Positions 44,586 through 53,703 of a stretch of 64,000 bases of DNA are shown here, one piece after another. This DNA is from Candidatus Cloacimonadota bacterium. GTDB lineage: Bacteria; Muiribacteriota; UBA6191. The translations under genes and the position numbers were made by a program. The notes under the pieces are model-generated. The model was not told the DNA's origin, made no database searches, and worked only from the letters and a program-made list of their open reading frames with translations. The number at the start of each line of letters is the position of its first letter. The stretch's first letter is position 1. Where the stretch lies: contig JACFNL010000003.1 of NCBI GenBank assembly GCA_019454875.1, positions 23,971-87,970 of the forward strand, in the 5' to 3' direction.

Positions 44586-46754
44586 ATGCTCCTTTTGTAT
44601 GTTTTTTCCTCGCTACTAATCCTTTGTGCTTCTGGCTTCGGGCACTTGCTACTTAAACATAAACCCCGCTTTTCACGGGGGCTGTATCCATTTGCCACAG
44701 CACTTTGTGGGATACTTCTTTTAGCATTTCTCTCGCAAATCTGGTCTCTGTTTGGTCCCGTGGATCTTCGATTTGGTCTACTTTTTCTGATCGGACTGAT
44801 TTTATATTTCTGGCACTGGGAAAAACTGTTTTTTCTGGCTCTTATTCCCTCTGGACTTATAGCATCCTTGCGTTGTTCTCTTATGGTGGAATACGGAGAT
44901 ACAGGTATTTATCATGCACAGATTATGATGGGACATGCGTTTTACGGGATGATTCCAGGATTTGCCAATCTGGTTGTACAGTATGGATACCCCTCTACAT
45001 GGTTCAGCCTTTTTGCTCCTTTTTTTCATCTTGTTCCAGCAGAATACTTACTGCAGCTACCCTCTACCCTGATTCTACAAATGTTACTGGTACCTCTGTT
45101 TTTGGTGCTCTTTCAAAACAGGTCTAAAACCAAGGACCGTTTTCTGGCAGCTTCTTTACTTGTTATTGTGCTTTTACTGACTAAAAACCCTGTGTTTCCA
45201 AGCTCCAATGCAGATTTGTGTATCATGCTCTGTTATCCCTGTATCTACTGGATGATTTTAAACATTGGCTTCAGACCCATCCTGATTTTTTTAGCTGCCT
45301 TGGCCTGTGCCATCAAATTGCACGCAATCGTTCTATATTTATTCGTCCTGGCAGGATTTCAACGCAAAACCTTCCGCCTAGTACCACTTGTCCAAGGTTT
45401 TTGTGTTCTGGGTCTGATCCTTTTGCCATCTTCCCTGGATAGTATTTTTCGTTCCGGATACCTGTTTTTACCTCTGCCCCTTCCCGGGCTAATGTTACCC
45501 TGGACCAATTTTGAAATGGATGTCTCCAAAATGCAGCAGGGAATCAGTGAGTTTGCAAGATGGGGGTACCATCCCGTTGCAGGTTCCCCATTTTGGGGCT
45601 GGCTGGAATCCTGGCCCATTAGAGAATGGATGTTTCTTAGCCTGTTTCTTCTATCCACCCTGTTTGCTTTCAAGCTTAAAAATCATTGGCTTCCTATTGG
45701 ATTCGGGCTAGGAGGAAGTCTGATTTTTTGGCTTATTGCTCCTAGCTGGCGTTATGCTCTTGGTAGCCTCGTCCTGCTACCCGCCTGGTTTCTGGCACCA
45801 TCCATCAAACGGGTTCATTTTGTCTTGTTACTACCTGTTTGCCTTTTGCAGATTTATTTCCACATTAAGGGATTTCCCGATTCAGAATGGGGACGCAGTA
45901 TGGCAAGGCATCATTATGCCTACAAAATATTTATGCGTTCCCAGGAACTAAGTGAGTCTGGGGTGCATACAGTAGCAGCCGCTCTTTTATATCAATCCTG
46001 TCAGGAAAAAATTGAGGAAGCCTGCGCAGATCTTTTATGGAAACAATCCGAATTTAACGATTTGGACTGGCACAGCTATTACCAGTTGATAACACCAGAA
46101 GCAATAAGCACACTTCTTCAATCTGAAGAACTTGTCTACACAGAAAAGCCTTCAACCCTCTACTTTCCCAAATCCGTAAAATCTAAATCTGCATCCGTTT
46201 TAAGTGGCATCTATCAAGGCAATCAGGTATCTGCATTTTTAGGAGAAACGAACCATGAAGAAATTGGATATTGCTGGACCGCTCCCCTCCCCTGTGCCAA
46301 AGCAGATATGATGGGTTCCTGGGAGTTTATTGACCCTGCCAAGGGACTTTCTTCGGGAATCCGTCCCATCAACCTCAATCATCGTTCCATCTCATTAAGA
46401 TACTTACGCGACCTGATGGGTAGAGGAGACTTGACTCTGGTTCAGGATGAATTGCAAAAACGATGCGAGTCAGGACAAGAATTGGAATGCGCTTTGCACA
46501 TGCGGTTTAGGGCATTTGAAGCACTGGGGCTTCATGACAGCACCACTGCCCCGGAAGCCGTAACAGACTGTTTCAAGCTTGTTGATCCTCACCCTAAGGC
46601 TGCCTGGCGTTGTGCCTATGAAGCCAATACTGCCAAAATGCCAGACGCACAAATTATCCTAAAAAACATCTCCTCACAGATTCCGATCACCGATCTTTTA
46701 TCCGCCCCGGGTTGCCGGCGAGTCAGCCAGGCCATCCCCTGTAAACACTATTAA
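44586..46754 (+). CDS. Polytopic membrane protein, copy 2, GT-C-like
   Basis: The 722-residue protein has about 11-12 membrane helices in its first 430 residues and then a soluble C-terminal part of about 290. The first large loop holds EYGDTGIYHAQIMMGHAFYGMIPGFANL, in the position where GT-C enzymes carry catalytic acids. The family resemblance (LIC_10190-type membrane proteins of spirochetes and bdellovibrios) is from memory. APSWRYA and the C-terminal PLPCAK...WEFID...GIR are shared with copy 1. The tail beyond residue 600 is extra and cysteine-rich (ISLRYLRDL, CESGQELECALHM, CFKLVDPHP), with SEL1-like flavour. It overlaps the convergent VTC gene by 32 bases. Confidence 0.7.
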   Translation: MLLLYVFSSLLILCASGFGHLLLKHKPRFSRGLYPFATALCGILLLAFLSQIWSLFGPVDLRFGLLFLIGLILYFWHWEKLFFLALIPSGLIASLRCSLMVEYGDTGIYHAQIMMGHAFYGMIPGFANLVVQYGYPSTWFSLFAPFFHLVPAEYLLQLPSTLILQMLLVPLFLVLFQNRSKTKDRFLAASLLVIVLLLTKNPVFPSSNADLCIMLCYPCIYWMILNIGFRPILIFLAALACAIKLHAIVLYLFVLAGFQRKTFRLVPLVQGFCVLGLILLPSSLDSIFRSGYLFLPLPLPGLMLPWTNFEMDVSKMQQGISEFARWGYHPVAGSPFWGWLESWPIREWMFLSLFLLSTLFAFKLKNHWLPIGFGLGGSLIFWLIAPSWRYALGSLVLLPAWFLAPSIKRVHFVLLLPVCLLQIYFHIKGFPDSEWGRSMARHHYAYKIFMRSQELSESGVHTVAAALLYQSCQEKIEEACADLLWKQSEFNDLDWHSYYQLITPEAISTLLQSEELVYTEKPSTLYFPKSVKSKSASVLSGIYQGNQVSAFLGETNHEEIGYCWTAPLPCAKADMMGSWEFIDPAKGLSSGIRPINLNHRSISLRYLRDLMGRGDLTLVQDELQKRCESGQELECALHMRFRAFEALGLHDSTTAPEAVTDCFKLVDPHPKAAWRCAYEANTAKMPDAQIILKNISSQIPITDLLSAPGCRRVSQAIPCKHY

Positions 46755-47340
46755 ATGCAAGTTGAATTTTGGAATGCCCCTGGGCACAGGAAATGCCTGG
46801 AGGCAGTGGTGGCATGGCACCCATCTGATTATTAAATTTCAACTCAAGAACCCCTTTGGAAAAAACTACATCTGGGATGCCTGGAAACGGGGAGCACAAT
46901 AGCTCATCATCCAATGTGACTACCACATCTGGATATCTTGGGTGCTCCAGATAATAACGGCAGTACGAGATTGTGACTTTGGGCAGCAGTGGAAACGGGG
47001 CAGATAAACCAAGTTCTTTGAGCAGAAAAAGCACAGGGTCTGGAAATGCCCAAATCTCATTTCCAGGATCAGCACTTCTTACTTTGGTGGACTGATTGCC
47101 TTCCCTGATTTTTAACTCCAGACTGGCTGGATTGGAGTTATAACTACGGGTTCTTACATAATAGCGGGGAAACACATCCATCCGACCTTTGGATAAGAGA
47201 TAATTGTCCAAAGTGTCATAATATGTGGAGGTTATGGTGCGAGACGGATACAGTTCAAGGTAGCCCAGTCGATACAAATTTCTGAGCACAAAAGACGCAC
47301 TCCGAAGCAGTGGATACTTAATCTCCTCGCGCCAGTTCAT
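46723..47340 (-). CDS. VTC-domain protein (polyphosphate polymerase fold)
   Basis: The 205-residue protein shows the VTC tunnel-fold pattern: EEIKYPLL at the start, SRTITSTYYDTLDN, FPRYYVRTRSYN, SLELKIREGNQSTKVR, and a final SKGVLELKFNN. These alternating Lys/Arg and Glu residues line the triphosphate tunnel in eukaryotic Vtc4, which makes polyphosphate from ATP. In bacteria the domain is found with CotH and DUF4956 genes, as here. It overlaps the CotH gene by 23 bases. It has no signal peptide, so the domain is cytoplasmic. At 205 residues it is slightly shorter than most (about 230-250). Confidence 0.85.
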   Translation of the reverse strand: MNWREEIKYPLLRSASFVLRNLYRLGYLELYPSRTITSTYYDTLDNYLLSKGRMDVFPRYYVRTRSYNSNPASLELKIREGNQSTKVRSADPGNEIWAFPDPVLFLLKELGLSAPFPLLPKVTISYCRYYLEHPRYPDVVVTLDDELLCSPFPGIPDVVFSKGVLELKFNNQMGAMPPLPPGISCAQGHSKIQLAFNSVYRGWPG

Positions 47341-49735
47341 ACTCCACCAATGCGCCTTCCTCGCTGACTGCTTCCCGCTTGACTGAATCCATAATCAAGT
47401 GACGGCCAAAGACCTCGGGGACTCCGTAGCCTTCCTTGGAAACAAAGGCCGATATTGCAACTTCATGATCACGAAAACTCACCCGTTCCAGCTGTACTCT
47501 GGTGCTGTCATAGGCAGACAACCCCAGTCGGCAACCCAAAAAGCCGGAATCCAGAACAAATAGTTCGCTGTTATCCTGTGCCCTTACACAATGAGCCGCC
47601 GAACCGGCTACCTTTACAAACTCAAGCCTGATCTGAGAACCCGAAACAGAAATTCCAATTGAAGCGTTACCAGTTAAATCAGACTGCCGCAACACCCCGG
47701 AACTATAATCAACAGCTAATCCATTAAACTGGGAATTGATAATCTGAACCCTGTTCCCGTCAAACGAGCTACGGATTACCTGCAATGCATACTGGGATCG
47801 TGATTGCTTAAACACCGTTTCTTCCATATAAAAACCCGAGCGGGAGAAACTCACACCGCCTGTATAGGATCGGCCTTCAAACATAGGCTCTTCCAGTCCC
47901 AGAAACTTAACATGCTTAAGAGTGGATAAAGACTGAGCATTAATTACAAGAAGCCCCCCATTCGGGGAATCCTGGTTGATTAATTTCACGGTTTTATCTG
48001 GCTCTCCGTGAAAATGTATGGGCCCCTGAGCCACAATTAATCCCTGGGCCTGCATACGGATTTCAGTTCCTGCATCTACATGCAGACTAATTCCATCGGG
48101 TAGTACAAGTGGTTCTGAAAGAAGATAGCTCCCCTCCTTAACCCTGGCAATATGACCGGAAAACTGAATCCAGTCCGGGATTTGACCGGGCCTGTCTTTC
48201 TGAAGAACTGGGGGAGACTCACGGTTCAAAACAACAGTCTTTGACTGTGGATGTCCAATCACCCTAGCCCGAACTTTTGCCTTTAACACGGATTCAGGGG
48301 GGAAAACAAACTGGCCTGGGGCTTTCTGACAAATCGGGCCAAGAACAGGAGAACGGGTGCCTAGTTCTCTGGGGCTGAGCTCCAAAGGTCTTTGTAACCC
48401 TGTGTAGGGCAATCCTTCCACCTCAATGCCTTCAATCCGCACAGGTAGGGCAAAAACCGAGCGATAATAAAAACAGAGTCTTTGGGGGCTCACTTCCTGA
48501 AGCCATACATCCAGAAGTCGGATTGGATCCAGTTGTCTTGCAATCCAGGAACGATTGTCCATCAGTACATCTTCATCAAAACCAAATCTTGCCCAATCTT
48601 CTCTAACAATATCAAGATGTTCCCCAAGCTCAGCATCACAAAGGGCCAGAAATTCCTGAATAGCTGCCGAACCAATAAGCCGGTTGAGCTCTTTCACATA
48701 AGTACTCAGCAAAGCTTTGTCTGAAAACAGAAGTTTTAACCACGGATCAGGAAAAGGCACAGGAGATTGGGTCCAGGAGCCACTAATACCCAGAATATGC
48801 CTCATTCTTTGATAATCCGAATCAAACCCCACCGGTTCCAGCTTTTTACTTTTGGGATCAAAATAGAATCTGAGATTATGCCAGGATGCTGCATGTCCTG
48901 CCCCGTACAGGTCAAGCAAGGCCAGATATTTTGCCATCTTTTCTATGTCAAGAACCTCTGAGGGAGATTGAATCCCATGAATCAGGCTGTAGAGGGCATT
49001 TGTTGCCTCTATCTTCAAATCTTCTGAAAATCTGCCCCCGCCATACACTGAAATGCCTGCACCCCGTATATCCCTCTCCCGTTTCCCTTCTGATTCCAAC
49101 AAGCCTGAGGTTGAATCGTTAAAATGAAAAACCTCCTTCCACATGGGAGCCTCATCAAGCTTTAAAATCGGGCCATCCTCTTTATTGCGATTCCTTAAAA
49201 AGGCTTTGGAAAAATGCTCTTCCAGCAAATAAACACCCATATAATTCTGGTTTAAGGTAAATCGGATAAATTCAGCACCTACCCCTAAAATGCCTTCATG
49301 CTTCAAATGTCTTTGAAACATCCAGGCCGCCAGATAATGTCTGGTGGATGGGTGTTGCAGGGAAAACTGACTATATTCATTCCAGGTCAGTCTGTTTTGA
49401 ATATCTACCCTAAGCGAAAACTGCTCTGAGTCCCAATGATCGGAAAGGTCTCCTTTTAAACGAATCAGAGCCTTAACTTTGGTAGTCCAATCTGAGGCAT
49501 AGGCAGGAACATAAAAATGCTCCTCCTTCAAAAGAAAACCCCTTTCCTTAGCCTTTTTTCGTACCACATTTAATCTTTCCATGTCCTGAGGGGCAATTTC
49601 CAAATTAAGATGAAGGGGGGGAGATACATCAAAATGTCTTAACTCATCCATGCGAAACAGATGCGGAAACTGGGGAGCAAGCAAAAAACCAAGACCTGTC
49701 AGACCAATAACCAACAAGAAGATTGCATTGCGCAA
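47318..49735 (-). CDS. CotH kinase-like protein with C-terminal beta-helix
   Basis: The 805-residue protein has an N-terminal signal anchor (AIFLLVIGLTGLGFLLA), a CotH kinase domain (about 70-430) and a right-handed beta-helix (about 550-790). CotH marks are RLKGDLSDHW, FSLQHPSTRHYLAAWMFQRHL, MGVYLLEEHFSKAFL, GPILKLDE and PVGFDSDYQRM with clustered acids for metal and ATP. The beta-helix shows repeated short strands with S/N turns (ALQVIRSSFDGNRVQIINSQFNG). CotH of Bacillus spores phosphorylates coat proteins. Here the domain would face the periplasm or surface. The gene lies two bases after DUF4956 and overlaps the VTC gene, so all three are one operon. Confidence 0.86.
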   Translation of the reverse strand: MRNAIFLLVIGLTGLGFLLAPQFPHLFRMDELRHFDVSPPLHLNLEIAPQDMERLNVVRKKAKERGFLLKEEHFYVPAYASDWTTKVKALIRLKGDLSDHWDSEQFSLRVDIQNRLTWNEYSQFSLQHPSTRHYLAAWMFQRHLKHEGILGVGAEFIRFTLNQNYMGVYLLEEHFSKAFLRNRNKEDGPILKLDEAPMWKEVFHFNDSTSGLLESEGKRERDIRGAGISVYGGGRFSEDLKIEATNALYSLIHGIQSPSEVLDIEKMAKYLALLDLYGAGHAASWHNLRFYFDPKSKKLEPVGFDSDYQRMRHILGISGSWTQSPVPFPDPWLKLLFSDKALLSTYVKELNRLIGSAAIQEFLALCDAELGEHLDIVREDWARFGFDEDVLMDNRSWIARQLDPIRLLDVWLQEVSPQRLCFYYRSVFALPVRIEGIEVEGLPYTGLQRPLELSPRELGTRSPVLGPICQKAPGQFVFPPESVLKAKVRARVIGHPQSKTVVLNRESPPVLQKDRPGQIPDWIQFSGHIARVKEGSYLLSEPLVLPDGISLHVDAGTEIRMQAQGLIVAQGPIHFHGEPDKTVKLINQDSPNGGLLVINAQSLSTLKHVKFLGLEEPMFEGRSYTGGVSFSRSGFYMEETVFKQSRSQYALQVIRSSFDGNRVQIINSQFNGLAVDYSSGVLRQSDLTGNASIGISVSGSQIRLEFVKVAGSAAHCVRAQDNSELFVLDSGFLGCRLGLSAYDSTRVQLERVSFRDHEVAISAFVSKEGYGVPEVFGRHLIMDSVKREAVSEEGALVEYELARGD

Positions 49736-49737
49736 GT

Positions 49738-50415
49738 TCAGCTCCGGGCTTCAAACTGATGGGAAAATACAGTTAATCCAGGGTACTGGACCCCCATTTT
49801 TTCCTTCAGAAGAATTGCCTTTTGGGGAGAAAAGCCCGTAACGGCAAAAAGTAGCCGTGTTCCTGAATCGGAAACATCCAGTGATTCCACCTCAACCGTG
49901 GCTGCCTCATTACGAACCCAATGAAGCAAAGGTTCACAATCCGCCTGGGAATTATACGAGATCCTTAACATGCCAGCATCCGGTACCACTTTAGAAGCCT
50001 TGAATAAAAACAGGCTTCTACATACTAACAAAATACACAAACAGGCCAGAACCAGGGTTTTTTGATTCGCTCCAAGGCCAATACCAATGGCAAATGCCAG
50101 ATAGATAAAACTCAGTTCCTCCGGGTCGCGAACGGCCGTGCGAAAACGGATGATTGATAAAGCACCCACCAGACCCAGGGATAATGCCAGGGAGGATTTG
50201 ATGACAGAAATCACCATAGTAGTGGTAACACAAAGCCCTACTAGAGAACGGGCAAGATCCAGCCTGGTTTTAGAAACCGGGCCACTCATTAACATTATTT
50301 TGCCCAGACCCAGACCCAAAATAGCGGCCAAACCCAAGTCCAGACTGAAATGTAACAACAATGGGGATTCGCTTACCAAGTCCGGAAACCATTGCCGTAA
50401 AGGAGAACTGTCCAT
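49738..50415 (-). CDS. DUF4956 membrane protein
   Basis: From ATG 50415 (AAAGG box upstream) the protein has 225 residues; an in-frame GTG at 50445 is less likely. It has four to five membrane helices and then a cytoplasmic ferredoxin-like tail. The segment GLVGALSIIRFRTAVRDPEELSFIYLAFAIGIGLGA is the DUF4956 signature and recalls the MgtC/SapB turn with conserved Arg and Asp. It is the first gene of the DUF4956-CotH-VTC operon. A pore or anchor that hands polyphosphate or a phosphorylated product across the membrane is one idea from the gene set; no function is established that I know of. Confidence 0.85.
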   Translation of the reverse strand: MDSSPLRQWFPDLVSESPLLLHFSLDLGLAAILGLGLGKIMLMSGPVSKTRLDLARSLVGLCVTTTMVISVIKSSLALSLGLVGALSIIRFRTAVRDPEELSFIYLAFAIGIGLGANQKTLVLACLCILLVCRSLFLFKASKVVPDAGMLRISYNSQADCEPLLHWVRNEAATVEVESLDVSDSGTRLLFAVTGFSPQKAILLKEKMGVQYPGLTVFSHQFEARS

Positions 50416-50499
50416 GCTGAAGCCTTTCAGCTCACAATCTAGCACAGGTAGTATCTACTGACTATACATTGGAACTGAATTTATGCTAGAACCAGCCCC

Positions 50500-51417
50500 A
50501 TGCTGCACCCAATCCATCTTTTTTCACAACTCCTGCCCCTCTATCTGATAATTATCTGTGGATTTCTAGCCTCCAGATATCTTCTTGTAGACAAGGAGCA
50601 CATAGCCCGTCTGCTTATCTTTTTTATCACACCTTCCGTAGTATTTCTGGGTCTGGTGCAGGGACCTAATATTTTGGAAGCCCTGGCGATTCCTTTGATT
50701 TTCTGTGCTCTAGGATATCTCATTTGTCTTTTTCATCTTAAGCTCGCACCACTGTTTTTTTCGGAACAGGAAACCAGGCTTCTGGCTTTAGGAATGTCTA
50801 CAGGCAATACGGGCTACTTTGGAATTCCGGTGACGGCCATGTTATTGGGAACAGAAGCTATAGCCTCAGCCGTCCTTTGCGCGATTGGGCAGACCCTGTT
50901 TGAAAATTCATTGGGTTATTACACCCTGGCCCGACACAACATTACCCCATCTATGGCCTTGCGACGGGCATTACGACTACCTGGGCTGCATGTATTCTGG
51001 ATATGCCTGGTTGTTGGGCTGCTCTCCTGGAAATGGCCCCCTATTGTTATAGAAGTAACTACCTTGTTAAAAGGTGCCTATGCCCCCTTAGGTATGATGA
51101 TTGTGGGAATGGGACTGGCATCAGTAAAGTTAAGTGATGTCAACTCACGACTGCTGATTTACAGTGTGGCTGGCAAACCTCTGATCTGGCTTATGTGTGT
51201 GGGAATGGTTCTTTGGTGCGATTCCATCAGTGTACAACTCATCAGCCCCTTAACAGCCAAAGTGATGTTGTTTCAGGCTGTCACGCCTATGGCCGCCAAC
51301 ACTGTCGCATTTGCCAGTGAGACCGGTTGCGCTCCCGGAAAAGCTGCACTGATTGTGATGGTGTCTACCATGCTTGGACTAATCATCACTCCCATGATGG
51401 CCAGTGCCCTGGTTTAA
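50500..51417 (+). CDS. Auxin efflux carrier (AEC) family transporter
   Basis: The 305-residue protein has ten predicted helices in two five-helix halves, the AEC (MdcF/YfdV) pattern. ITPSVVFLGLVQG lies in the first half and STGNTGYFGIPVTAMLLG, the crossover motif, in the middle. VMLFQAVTPMAANTVAFA is the matching motif of the second half. Members export or import organic acids, malonate or similar small anions by secondary transport; the substrate here is unknown. The gene diverges from the DUF4956 operon across 84 bases and ends eight bases before a convergent outer-membrane gene. Confidence 0.85.
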   Translation: MLHPIHLFSQLLPLYLIIICGFLASRYLLVDKEHIARLLIFFITPSVVFLGLVQGPNILEALAIPLIFCALGYLICLFHLKLAPLFFSEQETRLLALGMSTGNTGYFGIPVTAMLLGTEAIASAVLCAIGQTLFENSLGYYTLARHNITPSMALRRALRLPGLHVFWICLVVGLLSWKWPPIVIEVTTLLKGAYAPLGMMIVGMGLASVKLSDVNSRLLIYSVAGKPLIWLMCVGMVLWCDSISVQLISPLTAKVMLFQAVTPMAANTVAFASETGCAPGKAALIVMVSTMLGLIITPMMASALV

Positions 51418-51424
51418 GTAAAAA

Positions 51425-52543
51425 CTAAAACAGTTTCTGAAAACCCATCTGGATCCCTCTTAGATAAAAGCTGTCCCGTGCCTGATTTCCCAAGGAAGTC
51501 GAAGACCCTTCTCCAAAATCCAGAAACCGCAGGCCAACACTGAAATTATAGTCAGCCCGAAACCACTTCTGGACTTCAAATTCCAGATCCAGAACGGGTT
51601 CCCCCTGACTCTTTGTGGTTTTTGTATTGGTCACAGTCCGTCTCAATCCAGCAGCACTGATCTGGTCTACCTGTAGCCCTTGTGTGTGGGACAGCTTCAT
51701 ATAATGAATATTCGCCGATACATTCAGACTCAAATTCCGGTTGATTTCCTGCTGAAATCTCAAGCCTAAAAATCCACCCAGGCCATCTTTATCTATGCTG
51801 TCTTCACCCTGTTCCAAGACCACTGGATCCGATGCCCCAGCCGGTACAGCCGGGTCTCGGGGCATTCTTTGTGTGTTGAGCCCACTTCTGTCCTGTCCGC
51901 GAATTCTTTCAAAGCGTTTCAAGTCAAGATAGGACAGACCCTGTAAAAAACTCAATCTGCCTCCATGCCCCTGATAAATCTGCCTTTCATTGCCTGCCCG
52001 TAAGAGGTTCAGATCTGTATTGGAAAGGGCAGATACCTCACTGTGTCGATCCCCAAACACCAGATCATACCCTGAGGCTGATGCCAAATGATTTTTCTCC
52101 TCCCTGTCCTCAAAACGAAGCCAGGACAAAAAGGAGCGATAACCACCAATCCTGGCCCGCCCCATGATCTCATAAGCCATACCCTTGGTGTCAAAGCCCA
52201 GAGCATCCCTTGGACCTCCTGCGGCAGTCAGGGAAAACCCATGTACCAGATCCCACTGACCCGCATCCACCAACCAGGCTCTTAGCTGTATACTCCTTCT
52301 TGGCATATCCAAAGGATTAGGCTGCTTTTTTAAAGATAAATCCAATGCATCCAGATGTTTCTGGCGATGAGAAGTCCAATAGGGTTTCTCTAAATGCAGA
52401 TACGGTTGTTCCTCTGGCCCTTCCAGATCCTTATTCCAGCGAGCATCAAAATCGATGCTATCCGAAGCCTTAAAACCGTACCCAAGAGGTCTTGAGGACA
52501 GCTCACTACAAAAAAACAACAGACAAAACAACCAGGGTTTCAC
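51425..52543 (-). CDS. Probable outer-membrane beta-barrel protein, unknown family
   Basis: The 372-residue protein has a signal peptide (WLFCLLFFCSELSS) and many stretches of alternating polar and hydrophobic residues (NLSLNVSANIHYMKLSH, ADYNFSVGLRFLDF). It ends in phenylalanine (MGFQKLF), as barrels recognised by the Bam machinery do. Sequences such as SIQLRAWLVDAG and GGRLSFLQGLSYLDLKRF would be further strands. No named porin family is recognisable. It is transcribed alone toward the AEC carrier gene; its upstream region is shared with the MerR-type regulator gene. Confidence 0.68.
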   Translation of the reverse strand: MKPWLFCLLFFCSELSSRPLGYGFKASDSIDFDARWNKDLEGPEEQPYLHLEKPYWTSHRQKHLDALDLSLKKQPNPLDMPRRSIQLRAWLVDAGQWDLVHGFSLTAAGGPRDALGFDTKGMAYEIMGRARIGGYRSFLSWLRFEDREEKNHLASASGYDLVFGDRHSEVSALSNTDLNLLRAGNERQIYQGHGGRLSFLQGLSYLDLKRFERIRGQDRSGLNTQRMPRDPAVPAGASDPVVLEQGEDSIDKDGLGGFLGLRFQQEINRNLSLNVSANIHYMKLSHTQGLQVDQISAAGLRRTVTNTKTTKSQGEPVLDLEFEVQKWFRADYNFSVGLRFLDFGEGSSTSLGNQARDSFYLRGIQMGFQKLF

Positions 52544-52588
52544 AAGAAATTACTCGACAAAAACAGGAAAGATTACAGATATTTCGCA

Positions 52589-52617
52589 TTGTGAATCCCG
52601 CTCGGAATGACTATAAT
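52589..52617 (+). promoter_or_regulatory. Sigma-70-type promoter of the MerR-type regulator gene
   Basis: TTGTGA (52589-52594) and a perfect TATAAT (52612-52617) are spaced by 17 bases. Transcription would start near 52624, giving a leader of about 38 bases before ATG 52662. Confidence 0.72.
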
Positions 52618-52661
52618 CAGAATGCATTCACAAAACCCTGCAATAATTTCTGAGATTTGGC

Positions 52662-53288
52662 ATGAAATGGTTTGATATTAAAAATCGCAATTACTGGCGT
52701 GTCTCCGGAAAAAAGGAGTACACAATCCAGGAGGTTTCTGACCTCACCGGCATCACTGTACGGACCCTGAGAAACTATATCAAGGGCTATGAAGAAGTAC
52801 TTTCACCAAAACGGGGTTATTACAATTCCCTGGTGTTTAGCGAACTTGATATCCGCACCTTTGTAATGATCAAAACCTGTATCAAGGATGGATTTAAGCA
52901 GGAAGATATTCTGATTAAAGTCAGAACCGAACAGGAATCCATTCAAAAACAGCTTGATGAAGAAGCCAGAATCAGACAGGCCCGTACTGCCGAAGAGCTG
53001 CCTCAAGCCCCTCAGGAACACAGTACTGAACCTTCTTTGGCCACCAATCCCCACCTGCCAGCCGCTGTATCTGAAGTTGCCCTCAATGATGCAACCATCA
53101 AGCAGATTGGCAAGTACTTTCTAAACCTTGAACAAAGAAACATTCTTTTAGAAAACCGCCTCGAACGCATGGAACGCATGCTTGAAAGCCAGCTTGAAAT
53201 CCAGAATCAGGGACTTCTGCCCCGCACAATCAATCTGATAAAAGAATCCTCCCAGGCCTTCTGGCAGGCAATTTCACGATCCCTGTAA
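52662..53288 (+). CDS. MerR-family transcriptional regulator
   Basis: The 208-residue protein has an N-terminal winged helix-turn-helix of MerR type: YTIQEVSDLTGITVRTLRNYIKGYE (about 20-44), then the wing with RGYYNSLVFSELDIRTF. A helix follows (IKTCIKDGFKQEDILIKVR). The middle is a Pro/Glu/Ala-rich linker and the C-terminal 90 residues form a coiled coil (LERMERMLESQLEI) for dimer formation. There is no cysteine cluster of the metal-sensing kind, so a small-molecule or protein signal, or a purely structural role, is more likely. It has a clear promoter. Its target genes are not evident. Confidence 0.85.
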   Translation: MKWFDIKNRNYWRVSGKKEYTIQEVSDLTGITVRTLRNYIKGYEEVLSPKRGYYNSLVFSELDIRTFVMIKTCIKDGFKQEDILIKVRTEQESIQKQLDEEARIRQARTAEELPQAPQEHSTEPSLATNPHLPAAVSEVALNDATIKQIGKYFLNLEQRNILLENRLERMERMLESQLEIQNQGLLPRTINLIKESSQAFWQAISRSL

Positions 53289-53289
53289 T

Positions 53290-53703
53290 TCAGCCGATTT
53301 TAAGATATCGCCGGGCAATCACCAAGGCAGTAATGTCGTCATAGTCTGTGGGCGGGGTCAGTAGACCAGTTGGAATCAGGCGAAAAAAACCTTTGGGAGG
53401 ATTTCGTTTAAAATAGAGCCTGCGGGCCTCTTCGGTTGTATGTTTTTCGTCCTGTAACAAGAATGAAATTCCAAGATCACCAAACAGTTCTTCAAGAAGA
53501 TGCACCGTCTGGGAAGAAGCCGTGCCATTCCCAATTACCGCAAGAGAAAACCCATAAGTACTATGCAGGCTCTTTACTGTAGGATACAATTCTTCCGTTG
53601 TTGTAATTCCAAGAAAAACTGGCTCGCCAGAGGAGTCTACAATAGCCAGACCGTTTTTTTTGCGACCTGGATCTATGGCTAAAATATATACATTGTTTTG
53701 CAT
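53290..53703 (-). CDS. RuvX/YqgF-like RNase H-fold nuclease
   Basis: From ATG 53703 (GGAG box eight bases upstream) the protein has 137 residues, the normal length for YqgF/RuvX-type proteins. ILAIDPGRKKNGLAIVD is the first acidic strand. LAVIGNGTA follows, then the DEKHTTEEARRLYF segment, and PPTDYDDITALVIARRYL is the last acidic helix. Together these give the Asp/Glu set of RNase H-fold resolvases acting on rRNA ends or Holliday junctions. The match to either YqgF or RuvC is by fold rather than close identity. Its start overlaps the divergent ABC permease start by 29 bases. Confidence 0.75.
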   Translation of the reverse strand: MQNNVYILAIDPGRKKNGLAIVDSSGEPVFLGITTTEELYPTVKSLHSTYGFSLAVIGNGTASSQTVHLLEELFGDLGISFLLQDEKHTTEEARRLYFKRNPPKGFFRLIPTGLLTPPTDYDDITALVIARRYLKIG

